A model generated the notes under the pieces. That model was not told where the DNA came from, did no database searches, and worked only from the letters and a program-made list of their open reading frames with translations. A DNA stretch of 64,000 bases, taken from positions 372,001 to 436,000 of the forward strand of contig JAJSPD010000029.1 of assembly GCA_021307315.1 (NCBI GenBank), in the 5' to 3' direction. The translations under genes and the position numbers were made by a program. Shown piece by piece: positions 45,153 through 55,758 of the stretch (positions within the stretch are counted from its first letter, which is position 1; each line of letters begins with the position of its first letter). Origin of the DNA: Bisporella sp. PMI_857 (taxonomy: Eukaryota; Ascomycota; Leotiomycetes; Helotiales; Helotiaceae).

Positions 45153-46430
45153 GAAAATGGCTTAGCGACTGCACGGTAAGAGAGGCCGAGATTCAACAGT
45201 TTTGAAAGAGCTAAAGCATTACTCTGAGCAGCCTCCGACTCGTTTTGACTTGGAAATCTATGTTGTGTTAGCAACTATCAAGGTCTTTAATTACTAGTCT
45301 TTTTCAATAATTTTGACTATATAATCAGCTGCATTGCTTTCCTTCACTTATTATCGGCGTCGCCTTTTAGCCCATTATCAAAATAACAAGTGATATTTTT
45401 CGTGTACTATGTCGAAGTGGCTGTAAAGCCTTTCTGAGTCAAAAAACAACTTGTTACAAACTACCTATTCGGCTGGTAATGCCATTTACAACTCTTTTGG
45501 GATTAGGAGCATACAAAAAAAAGCCCATTTATAACGGCGAGTACGCCGAAAGTCCTTTTTCCTAGAAGTCGCGAGAGATTGTGCGTTATTTGAAAAGAAA
45601 AAATAAAGCAAAGTAATTTTATTATACTATTGTATATTTGCGATAAGATTGGGCTTCTTCTGGCAACTAATAATTCCTCGCTTTGTAACTTTGCATAAGC
45701 AAGATACTGACTTATCTAGTATTTGATCGACTTTTATATAGCATTTTTATTCTATAGTAGTTTATTTCGGGATTGTGCTCTAGGCTTGTCACTAGAAACT
45801 TAGAGTGCTACCTGAAGACAAACGGGCATAGGGCGGACTCCAGCGCTGGGTACAGATTTAATTGGTTCTGGCAAGCTGCTCTCTCTTGCACTTGCTGATT
45901 CGAAGAGTGGTTGACTAGTGTTCGAATGCCACAAGCGTCATCGCCTTGGATAAGATGCAGCCTTGCGTGTGTTCACATTTTGGGCTCTTGGGCTGCCTAA
46001 GCCTTAGAGCACTCTCTTCCTTTAAGCTTTTCATCTCAAATAGCTGACTCTCATCTTGGTTCCATAAGAAGAGGTCCCGCCATCCCATTATTCAAGATGT
46101 ACCGCTTGATTGCCAAATACACGAGACCCGTGGCCGGAATAATCCGACAGCAAGCCCGGCGGGTAAGACGTAGTGACCTTGCTGCGATATCGACTCTTAA
46201 TCTTGAAACTAAAAACCTCATTGCTACTAAGCAAACACCGAAGCAACGCGGAGGATGTCCTACCATTTGCTCGGTAGCAATGTATTGTGTGAATTTTTTA
46301 TCGAATTTTTCTCAGTTGAAGCGTTAGAAGAGAGCTCGTCCATGTCAGCAATAATAGGAGGAGATGAAATTTGGCGCAGTATAGAAAATCTGCTGCAATA
46401 AATCTCTATCTGACATTACTACCTAAAATT
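45153..46430. other. Gene-free, AT-rich region
   Basis: Strongly AT-rich from about 45,260 to 45,780. A 76-codon frame at 46,097 (MYRLIAKYTRPVAG) has a mitochondrial-presequence-like start but no other support and is not called as a gene. Confidence 0.45.
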
Positions 46431-48448
46431 CTACATCTTGACCTGTTCATCTGCACCATTCAAGCTGTTTTTCCTGCTTGCAGCTGGCGTCCTGTATGGG
46501 GTACTCAAACTGTTTCTCCGGCTAGCGGCCGGCGTCCTATTGGGAGTCTTACTATGCTTCGACGCAGCATAGCTATTCTGTCGACTTCCCATCGTCCTCC
46601 TCACACTTACGTCTTGCTGACTTCTAGCAAACGAGCTGGTACGTATGTTGGTTGGCATCCTCGACAAGCGACGGCCTTCAGGTTGAACACTGGCACCTGT
46701 CTCTTCGCGAGCTTTGGAGAGCTGTTGAGCGAATGGAGACTTGGCGCGGAGAACTGGTCCTTTCCAGTATATGACATATACAGCCGCGACAAGGATGGCG
46801 GAGATGGCAACTAAAGACATTTGCGTTAGTCATTGCTACTATCTGAGAAAATCTGAGGAATTAACTTACAAAGGATGGTAGAGGCATTAGCCAGCGGGTT
46901 GTCACCGATGTTTTGAAAGAAAGGAGTGGCAGGGATTGTTAGAACACCTGCAAGGAAATCTCTTGACCAGCCGTTACCACCAGCTGCAGAAGCGGAATAT
47001 GGACCATAAGCACAAATCATGTAGTCTATCGTAGCCATGTAGATAGAGTAGTTCGCAATCCCAACTATGGCAGCAAAAATCATAGAGCCGATCCAGTGGA
47101 TTGGTGGTCCAGTTGATGTCCATGCAAAGCCAATCAGTCCAATTGGAAGACATGGAGCGGTATACAGCAACCACCACAGACGGGACTCAAACTGGGCGGT
47201 CTCATCGTGTGGGTTTGCCTTTCGTAATGCAATGTTCCTTTTGATGACAGGGAAGAATGAGAAACATGCAAGAAAGTAGCCGATAATGAGAGGAATGAAA
47301 GAGAGGCCAATTTCGACGGTCCCGAACCCCCATTGCTTGTACACGAGAGCGAAGGATTGGATAAACATGAAAATAAGAGCATCAGCAAATCCGCTCAGCA
47401 ATGAAAGAGTCAGAACGATAGGCTCTGTAACAAACATCTGAAATGGTCGAATCCATGTGAGACCAATCTCCTTAGCCGAGAAGCGATCTCTAAAGGGGAC
47501 GAGCTCGTTAGGACCCCAGATGTTTGTGCTAGGGTTCTCCCTGCGTCTTCTTTTTGCTATCCTATCCATCATGATTGTAGACCGAGTCTCCGGGACCAAA
47601 ACGGCATGTGCAATCTGTACCGCACCTCCAAAGATGAGCTGAATCCAGATACTCCAGCGCCAATCCAGGAATTCTTCCGTGAATCCACCTACAACTGGTC
47701 CTAGTACGGAACCTCCAACTGACGAAAAGACAACAAAGGCGACGGCATATTGCTGATTGTCTGCCTCCCACATATCCGCAATCATTCCAAGAGTAACGGA
47801 TCCTCCAGCGGTAGAGAGACCGCCCAATGCACGACCGACCATAATGGTGGCAAAGTTGGGAGCAAGGGCGACAGGCAATTGCCAAACATTGACCAGAAAC
47901 ATACTGGCTTGTAGAATTGGCCAACGGCCAAGTTCCTCAGACCATGGGGCCCACAGTTCACACCCGAAGGCGTATAAAACCAAGAATATCATCGCACCGC
48001 ATCGCGCGGCTTGTTGGCTAACGCCAAATTCCTCCGAGATGCCTGGAACAGCATTGGAATACAGACTCGTATTGAAGTTCATGGAAACCTGCACCAAGAA
48101 GATGATGGTGAGGATAGTCCACTTCTTGCTCGAGGGAAATGAGTATCCAAGTTCATCATAGCAGTCCTCTTCTGTAATTTCGATCTTGTCATTTGTCCCG
48201 ACCTTGTCAGCATCTGGTAAATCTGCCCCGTCATCGTAGTTCCCGACCACCTGTGCGCCACCGAAATGCGCATGAGCCGAAGGCGGGATAGTTTTTTCAA
48301 TTTGAGCATTGGAATCGACGTTCTGGTCGATTTTTGAGTTCGAGGAGGTCTCTGAAGTATCGTGGAAGGGTCTTTCGTTTAACACGGCTTGGGTGTCTGT
48401 ATGCATACCATTGCCATCAGACAGGCGATTATCGGATCCTTTCGCCAT
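46431..48448 (-). CDS. MFS transporter, DHA1-type (drug:H+ antiporter)
   Basis: Two exons (48448-46870 and 46810-46431) give 1959 nt, 652 residues. An acidic, Ser-rich cytosolic N-terminus of about 120 residues precedes 12 predicted membrane helices, the first at WTILTIIFLVQVSMNF. The motif A-like loop is degenerate (LWAPWSEELGRWPIL). GRALGGLSTAGGSVTLGMIAD and LGPVVGGFTEEFLDWRW follow, the motif C-type region of DHA1 antiporters. The intron splits the last helix (STILF joined to AISAILVAAVYVIYW). The cytosolic tail holds a near-repeat, TPAASRRNSL and TPAASRKNSL, each a likely basophilic-kinase target (R-x-x-S). Likely plasma-membrane export of small toxic compounds or polyamines. Substrate unknown. 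Confidence 0.9.
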
Positions 48449-50704
48449 ATTTACTGCTTCTGATGACGCTAAGGAGATAGTGAGGGTAGAGAATAAGAAC
48501 GCAAAGACCAGAAATCTGCCGCCTATTTAGATACTGTTATCGAGTTTCGCGCTCCATGGGGCAATTATGCTCTCCATATTCTACGTCAGTCTGCAGGGCG
48601 CTTTCCAAATCCTCGCCCAAGAAGAAGCAGGTTTTGCTTATGTGGATACTAAATAATCTCAGGGAACTTCTGTCGCCGGGCTGCAGCTTCACTAAAGCTT
48701 TCAACCCAGCGATGGTAGCAGTTAAGCCGATCGAACCAGAGTAACCAGCATATCAACGGCGAGTAACGTTGATTCCGAGTAAGCCGTATGCATTTCTGTG
48801 CAGATCATGACTACTTTAATATAAAAAATTGGGTTTGCTCGTGGAGCAATACCACGCCATGTTACTGTGGGAAGAGCAGCTGATGGAATTTGTAGTGGCG
48901 GACCCATGGGTGGAGGCTCCATCCCTTTACTACATAGTGGAGAAGCTCTTGTCACGGCCCTCACGAAATAATGGGGTCTGGTTTTTGTTAAGCTGACTGA
49001 TCAGAGGCATAGAAAGTATGGAGAATGTGAGTTCATAATTTGAGAAGCCCTATTCTTAAGTATGACATCATCGGAAAATCCTGTATCTTTCCAAAAATTT
49101 GCCGTAGTCTTAAACCCTTCAATCGCATCATCTTTTTACTATCAGAATCAAGGATTAAAGAGAAAAATGATTTCGTTAGACTTTGCCTGGTGTTGGTCGA
49201 CCAAGAAATGTCGTTGAAAATTCCCCTTCTTGTTCAACAATGCCAATGCTGAGATTCCCATACCGCTGACTTGTGCCGCCTTGGCCCATTTGAGCCCCAA
49301 CGCCTCCCTGACCACTCAACGAATCGTGTTTTTTCTAGTCGTGAGGGAGATTATCGTTATGAATCTTAGAACCTAGAGTCGTGGCTTATTTGAATTCCTT
49401 GCGTCGGCCACAACATTTGTTGGAAACAGACACGGCGAGATTGGCAGTTCTCACGTTCTTGGGGTGTTGGAGATTCGGCGATATATAACCTTGTTCCTGA
49501 AATTTGGCGCTAGTGACTGTCGGAATGTTCTTTTCGAGATTTCATTACGCGCTTAGGTCGTATCTTAATTGAGAATTTGGTTGTAGATGGTGAAGAAACC
49601 ACTGCGGCTCAACATTTTTATTGCTACATAGCCTAAGCTTCTATTCCAAGATTAGATCATCCGAACACTGCCCATAATTCGCTCCACCAATCTATCTGCA
49701 CATTGGGTGGGCATCGCCAAAATTGTGACAAATTAACTTAAACTTTTAAAGCGACATAATCGATTGGCTTCTCCTCTCTTTCTTTCACTATACCTTGTCT
49801 CTTTCTGTTCTCCCTGGCTTGCTGTATTGTAGTTTTGACCCATGTTCTCATCCTTTCAGAAAGCCTTTGTACATGTGCTTCTTCGCCACCGTAAGGTAGC
49901 CATTCATATTTATGTTCAGTCTCGTCTATCCTATGTACAAGGAGAAGCATCTCATATTTCTATCAGATAGTCCATGCTCAGTAGTCTTCAAGACCCAGTT
50001 ATACATCTCCACATCTACATACTGGTAAACTCACGGATCTGCCCCACCTTTTGTCACAGAGTCATCAAAGATCTTGATGATTTTTACATCTTGCAACCAT
50101 GGGCAGATCAGCAAGGACTGGACATCATACGAGTCCAAGCAGTCCTTTCGAAAGCTGGTCCAGCCTGTTGGACACTTCTTGTTCCTTTGGTGTGGCAGCT
50201 CTGGTATATACGTGTGCTGTCGGATGAGCTTGCATTGCGTTAGTACAAGTTATCTCGCTTCCGTATTAATATGAGCAATGGGTATCGTGTATTTCAATTA
50301 CTCTGGAACGTGGCGCCAATAATAGTGAGGATCAGGCAATGAATCCTCCCAGATCTTGAGCCGAGGCTCGTAGGGAAAATCAATGAAGTGTGTGAAAGAT
50401 GGCAGGGAGTGAAGGCGTTGCTGGAAACATGCAAGGTGATCACAGTTTTATAATACGTGGCCCATGGATATAGTTAGAATACGTAGTCAGAGGATATCTT
50501 GCTTTTGAGTTGCGATATTGGTCGGAATAGACTTTGGGATCAAAGAGTCTTCCAGGAAGTATCCAAATTTAAAAAGCACACAATATTCTCGAACGGCTGT
50601 GGCTTTTAAGGTATAATGACATTATAGCTCAATATAATGAAACCTTTGTCCTCGGGTGTGGATGAATTTGCTAGTCATTGTACTTTAGGGTGGAAAATAG
50701 CTAT
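48449..50704. other. Gene-free region
   Basis: 2.26 kb between the start of the MFS gene and the 3' end of GRC3. A minus-strand frame at 49,738-49,950 (RIDETEHKYEWLPYGGEEAH...) looks coding but has no start or partner exon I could establish, so it may be a relic. Nothing else supported. Confidence 0.45.
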
Positions 50705-53402
50705 TCAACCGGTCTCAGATTTTCCTAGATCTCTCCTGACTCGCCAGACCTTGGCATTGATTCCCCTACCCGACGAATCTTTGAGCTTTTCCACCCAGGG
50801 GGCGTTGGTGACATTGCCGCTTTCTTCTAGCTCCTCATCGCTCTCCTTCTTGTTTCCTAGGTCTCGGCCCACTAAACATTCGGTGTATGCCCAACCTGGC
50901 GTGTCAAGCTTGCCACTAACGATGACAATCTTAGTTCCACGCTCATTCATATCTTCAATGACCTTTGGTGATATCGGGGTGATTAGCTGAAGCCGCTGGT
51001 GCGTGATATCAATGCCTCGAACGAGAGCATGGCCTATGCAGTGAGAATGCTGCGGCGATAATGTGATTGCATTGAGAGGATTGAAATATGGAAGGTTCGA
51101 ATTTGGGGTGCGAATGATGGTAGGTCGCTAGAACTCGTGTTAGTGCAATACTGATGGATATTAAGTTAAGACGACAAAATTTCAGTAATGCCACATACGT
51201 AATATACGGAAGCCTCTCGGTTTTCGCCTGTCTTAATGTGCTCTTTCCAGCCTGGAATAGCGGTATTTTCTTCAATAACAACAATTGCCTAGAATTTATG
51301 TTAATATATGTTGACTTTCATCAAACTTCCAGCACTACTTGAGGCTGAAGAAATGATATCGGAGTGGCAGATAAACATACCACCAAAGAGCCATTTATCA
51401 GGTCAACTAGTAATTCGGCTGATGGCAGCTCTCCATAGCATAAGACGCCAACGAGACTACAATTCTCACCAGAATATTTAACCCTAAAGAGGTGAGCTAT
51501 ATCCATGGAAAAATGTGTTCGAAATAGAACTATGCCTATTATTGATGAAAAGTGGTTGAAGAAAATACATACTCCCAAGGTGCTATATTCATCAATGGCA
51601 GCCCGTTCCAGGATGATTTGCTTCCCCCATTAGGGTCTATATGAAGATACGACATAGTCTGCATAGCTCTTAAATGCGCAGCCGTACGAGTAGCATATTC
51701 GCTAATCTGGGATGGAAGAGTGGAGAATGCTTGCATTTCGACTGTAGCTTGCAAGTCCCGAACAACTTCCGGGGGGCCTTCCTTAGACATGTAAATAACG
51801 CTTGCTGGGCGAATCCTTGTAACAAGCCTATCAATAAGTCAGATAAGTAAACAGATGGCGTATATCTTAGTCTTGATCCTGATATCATTCTGCCCAGCCC
51901 ACTAGAAGGGAAATTCACCTTATGAGAAGCTCTAGCCCTGTACCAAGGACCCAGCCAGGAGTATTAACCACAAGTGGACAACTAGGAAATTGTGAAAGAA
52001 GACTATGATAGCGTGAAAATAAGTCCAAGGCACAGGATATGTAGTGGTCCGGATCTTGTGCTGGGGTAATCGCGCCAATGGCATGTGCGCGAATGATTCG
52101 ATTCCACTTTGACCCAATAGGATGCGAAAATGGTGGACCAAAATTTGGTGCGACTACGTGAACTAATGATATCTGTTATAGAGTAAATATTAGCGAGAGG
52201 CCACGGATTTTATGAGGCTTATTCGCGGCTTCAATGCTAGATATGCTACATACTTGGCCTGGTATAGAGTATTCTGGTTGTCCTGGATCAAGGTCAAGTA
52301 TAGCAACACCGGTTTGCCTTTTGGATGAACTAAGAGCATCAGTGGGTGGAACTGCACAATGCAAGTACTCAAACAATGGAGAGTTGTGTGCATACAATGA
52401 AGTGTCTTCTGACAGTAATCGATTTGTTAGGAGCTTGGTGAAAGTTGATTTCCCCGATGATTTGGGGCCACATATGAAGGTCGAACAAATCTCTTTACTA
52501 TCTCTGGTAGACAGCCTAGCTAACAGTTCATTCCATTCAGGAGGAGAAATTAGAGGCTGTATATATGTCTTTTCTGGAGCATCTCTAGGGGAGAGAAGCT
52601 GTATAAATGTTAGCAATGGGCCGTGACTAGTATAGATTAGTCCTCACAATTTGAAACGTGCTCTTGCCACTGCGTAGAGGCTGGTGATTACTTTCGAGAG
52701 CCTTAGAAGCATTGCTCCACATCTTTGCGAACAGAGGAGATAGAGATTCTAGCTCCCGGAGGCCACTGTCACAGTGGTGAAGGCTTATTTCTGCATCTCT
52801 GATATCTGTACCAAGACATCTTATGACCGGTAAAGAATGTGATGACGGAGCACATACTCTATATCTGTTTTTTGACGGCCCTAGGGTCATGTGCAATATA
52901 GCTACCTTTCCTTTCCGCACCGATAATTCATACTCTCCTAGAATGATTAACCGCTGGCCCTCAAGTTAGTGTATGTTCTCCAACAGCGACATAACTTACC
53001 TCTCCAGGCGCAAGTTTTAAAGATAGGTCCCCATTTGGCAGCTCTTTCACATTACCTTTGCTAGGTGTGAAGGTAGAGAACACAGAGGGAGGAGGCCGCT
53101 CCAAGATCAACTCTGGAGACGGAGCACGTGATGGAGAACTGGAAGAAGAGTTAGAGCTGGAATAAGCGTCCTCGACCTCTGCACCAGAGATTTTGGAGTC
53201 GACTGAAATCTCTTGCGACTCTTCGACCGCTTGTGAATGAGTAATAACTCTTTCCTGTGTTGGTACTCAGCACATGGATCTGGGATTCAGTGCGGGAAGC
53301 TTATAGACATAAACTTACAGTTATGATGGTTCTCCTTGCCGCAAAAGCGCTTACTGGAGGGCCTGGTGTATTTTCTAGCTTTCGTCTCTTCTTCGACAAC
53401 AT
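50705..53402 (-). CDS. GRC3: Polynucleotide 5'-hydroxyl-kinase Grc3
   Basis: Nine exons (53402-53319, 53254-53000, 52959-52648, 52598-52254, 52172-51919, 51827-51573, 51483-51381, 51288-51199, 51127-50705) total 2121 nt, 706 residues. Grc3 phosphorylates the 5'-OH end made by Las1 during ITS2 removal from pre-rRNA, in the nucleolus. The Walker A loop GPKSSGKST is at residues 261-269. A Walker B/lid-type LDLDPGQPEY follows, then HPIGSKWNRIIRAHAIGA, VVNTPGWVLGTGLELLIR and the C-terminal VGVLCYGELPSAELLVDLINGSLV. The C-terminal LVRGIDITHQRLQLITPIS is also family-typical. All nine exons keep frame. The gene is divergent from RPA34 with 208 bp between start codons, a functional pairing with RNA polymerase I. 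Confidence 0.92.
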
Positions 53403-53610
53403 AATTCTATACTAATAATCCTTTATCAGGGTCGTTGGTGAAATGCAGAAGTTCCTGTAATAAAACTAGCCAAACCCGGTGTTTCTAGAGTAAAGTGGGG
53501 CCCAAAAAATAAAACTTTATCTCCGCATCAACTTGGGAATCTTGAAGAGAAAACTCGCGTGTCTTGCATGAGAACGTCTTCTTGACGCGTAATTCGACGT
53601 TTGCTACGCG
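53403..53610. promoter_or_regulatory. Divergent promoter, GRC3 / RPA34, with ACGCG boxes
   Basis: 208 bp between two divergent start codons. On the RPA34 side it has ACGCGT (53585-53590) and ACGCG (53606-53610), abutting the RPA34 ATG. ACGCGT is the core of the MluI cell-cycle box. Whether these boxes are used is unknown. Confidence 0.5.
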
Positions 53611-55758
53611 ATGCCTTCTCTTAAGGCTTTTGCCAAAGACGCGAAGAGAAAGGTCGAATCGGTCGAGCCACAAAAGAAGAAAACTGTGCGAAATGGAGTT
53701 GTGTTGAGCAACCTCAGCACCGAAAAAATTACATCAAGTGATAGTGAGGAAGAGGAAGAATCGGAAGAGGACTCTAGCAGTGATGAGGGACCTGCGCCGA
53801 AAAAGGTCATCGTCAATACTCCGAAGATCAATGGTAAAGTCGCGACGAAAGCTCCACTAGCTGCGGTGAAGGATGATAACGACGATTCGAGTTCAGATTC
53901 GAGTAGCGATGATGAGGCTCCGCCTCCCAAACCAAAGGCAGCAGTTTCTAAGACTAACGGAAAGGTTATAGCAGATTCAAGCGATAGCAGCAGCTCGAGT
54001 GATAGCGAGAGCAGCAGCGATGAGAGGGGAGTAGGAGAAAGTGATGAAGAAAGCACCAGTGAGAGTTCAGAAGAAGATAGCAGTGGGAGTGAGGCACCTG
54101 TTGTTAAGGCAAAGGAGCCTGCATCGCTGTCGCGGCCTGCCAAGTATGCTCTAATAACGGCAGTATACGGTGTGCGTTAACATATGTTCTAGGCAGAAAT
54201 CAAGCGAATTCAAAACCGTGGCCTTCAGCGATCTTGAACCATTCATACCTCCTTCTGGATTTCGGCTTCAGTCAATAAAAGAAGTAACACAAGCATCTGA
54301 ATTATTCAGCAAATCAAACTTGAAAGGGAAGCAGATATGGCATATAACAGCACCTGCGTCAGTGTCTATGGAGTCCATAAAAGCCATGTCATGGCCAGAT
54401 ATCGTACAACAAAATGCTGTCATCTCACACAAAGGCAATAAGTATGGTTTTGTACAAGTTTCAAATCATAGCACAGCCTCGACGAAGATCATGGTGCCAA
54501 ATAGCTCCTCGGACGGTTACCACGCTAGTAAGCCGCTCTAGTTAATAACGATGTATAAATGCTTACCTCTTTAGCTTCAAAACCGATTAGTACCACATTA
54601 CACCTCCAGCAGATTGTTGATCTGCCCGTAGACACCACAGATCAAAGTTCATCAGCAAGAGCGACTATTCCAGCAAAGAAGCCCGTTCGCCAACAACCCA
54701 AAGGTTTAAAAATGCGATTCCGGCCATTGGGATTCGGCGAGGGTGATATGGGAAAGATTGGTTCCAGCTCAAGCTCCTCAGATTCGGAATCAGGCTCTGA
54801 TGAGGATATGCTAGATAGGGTAGTGAAGTTCAAAAAACCTCCGTTTATCTCACTTGACCTTGCTACAAAGTCAAGTAAAGCAAAAGGCTCAGATACCGAT
54901 TCATCAAGCTCCACATCAGACTCCGGTTCAGACTCCGGTTCAGACTCCGACGTGGAGATGCCCGATGTATCCGCACCAGGAGCGAAGCAATCAACTGCGG
55001 CAAAGTCTACTACAATTTTGCCTCCAAAAAATGGCGGCATCAAGAGAAAGCATACCGACGATATCGAAGATTCAGAAAAAACCAGTTCGTCAAAATCAAA
55101 AAGCACCACTAATGGAACAGTGCTAAAAAGTGTAAAGAAGGCAAAGGCAGATCATCAACAGCTAAAGCCTCTGGCTTCAATTGAGACGCAACGAATTAGA
55201 GTTGAAAGTCCAATCCCGCCTCCGAAACGCGCTAAGCCTGATGAGCCAAAGCTATCTCAACAGCCATCCGTTCATCGAGAGTCGCCCATTCCGCCTCCAA
55301 AATCCATTCTTAAGAAGACTCCTAGCTTCGTCAGATCAGAATCATCCTCATCCTCATCCGTTATCCTTCCTCCTGTTAGACAATCGCTAATACCCCCGCC
55401 ATTGTCTACTTCAACTATTCGACCTCCTGCAAAAGAGTCCCCCGCTCCTCCATCTTCATCCGTTGCTCGAAGCGTCAAGTATTCACCCATTCCTGCACCT
55501 GAACGACCTCGCCAGAGCGCTATAATACCACCACAACGACCTGAGAGGAAATCAAATTCAGTGACTCCAATCTCGTCGAAAAAGCGAACTGTCAATCAAG
55601 TCGAACCCGCCAATGAAGGTTCGAGTGCAGCAAAGCAAAATGGGGGAAGTGCCGTCAGGTCCACGCCGATCCTTCCTCCTAAGCTGATGTCAAGTCAGCT
55701 TTCATCATCAATGCCCACCCCCACTCCTAAGCAGCGGATACCGAAGCTCGAGAAGTAG
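53611..55758 (+). CDS. RPA34: DNA-directed RNA polymerase I subunit Rpa34 (A34.5-like)
   Basis: Three exons (53611-54143, 54193-54527, 54575-55758) total 2052 nt, 683 residues. An N-terminal low-complexity Ser/Asp/Glu/Lys region (about 175 residues, acidic serine clusters as in nucleolar CK2 targets) precedes the conserved core. That core includes FIPPSGFRLQSI, NLKGKQIWHITAPASV, NKYGFVQVS, TTLHLQQIVDLP and QPKGLKMRFRPLGFGEG. This is the RPA34.5 domain, which with Rpa49 forms the TFIIF-like module of polymerase I. A second acidic-serine block and a Pro/Ser/Lys-rich tail follow, with repeated SPIPPPK segments. The frame is restored at both introns (PAKQKSSEFKTV and YHATSKPISTT). It is longer than yeast Rpa34, mainly by disordered sequence. 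Confidence 0.88.

Noticed and set aside
49738..49950. 70-codon minus-strand frame with charged residues
   Set aside because: It looks partly coding, but no start, partner exon or family could be established. Noted only in the intergenic entry.
54642..55109. 155-codon minus-strand frame
   Set aside because: It mirrors the Ser/Asp-rich coding sequence of RPA34 on the other strand.
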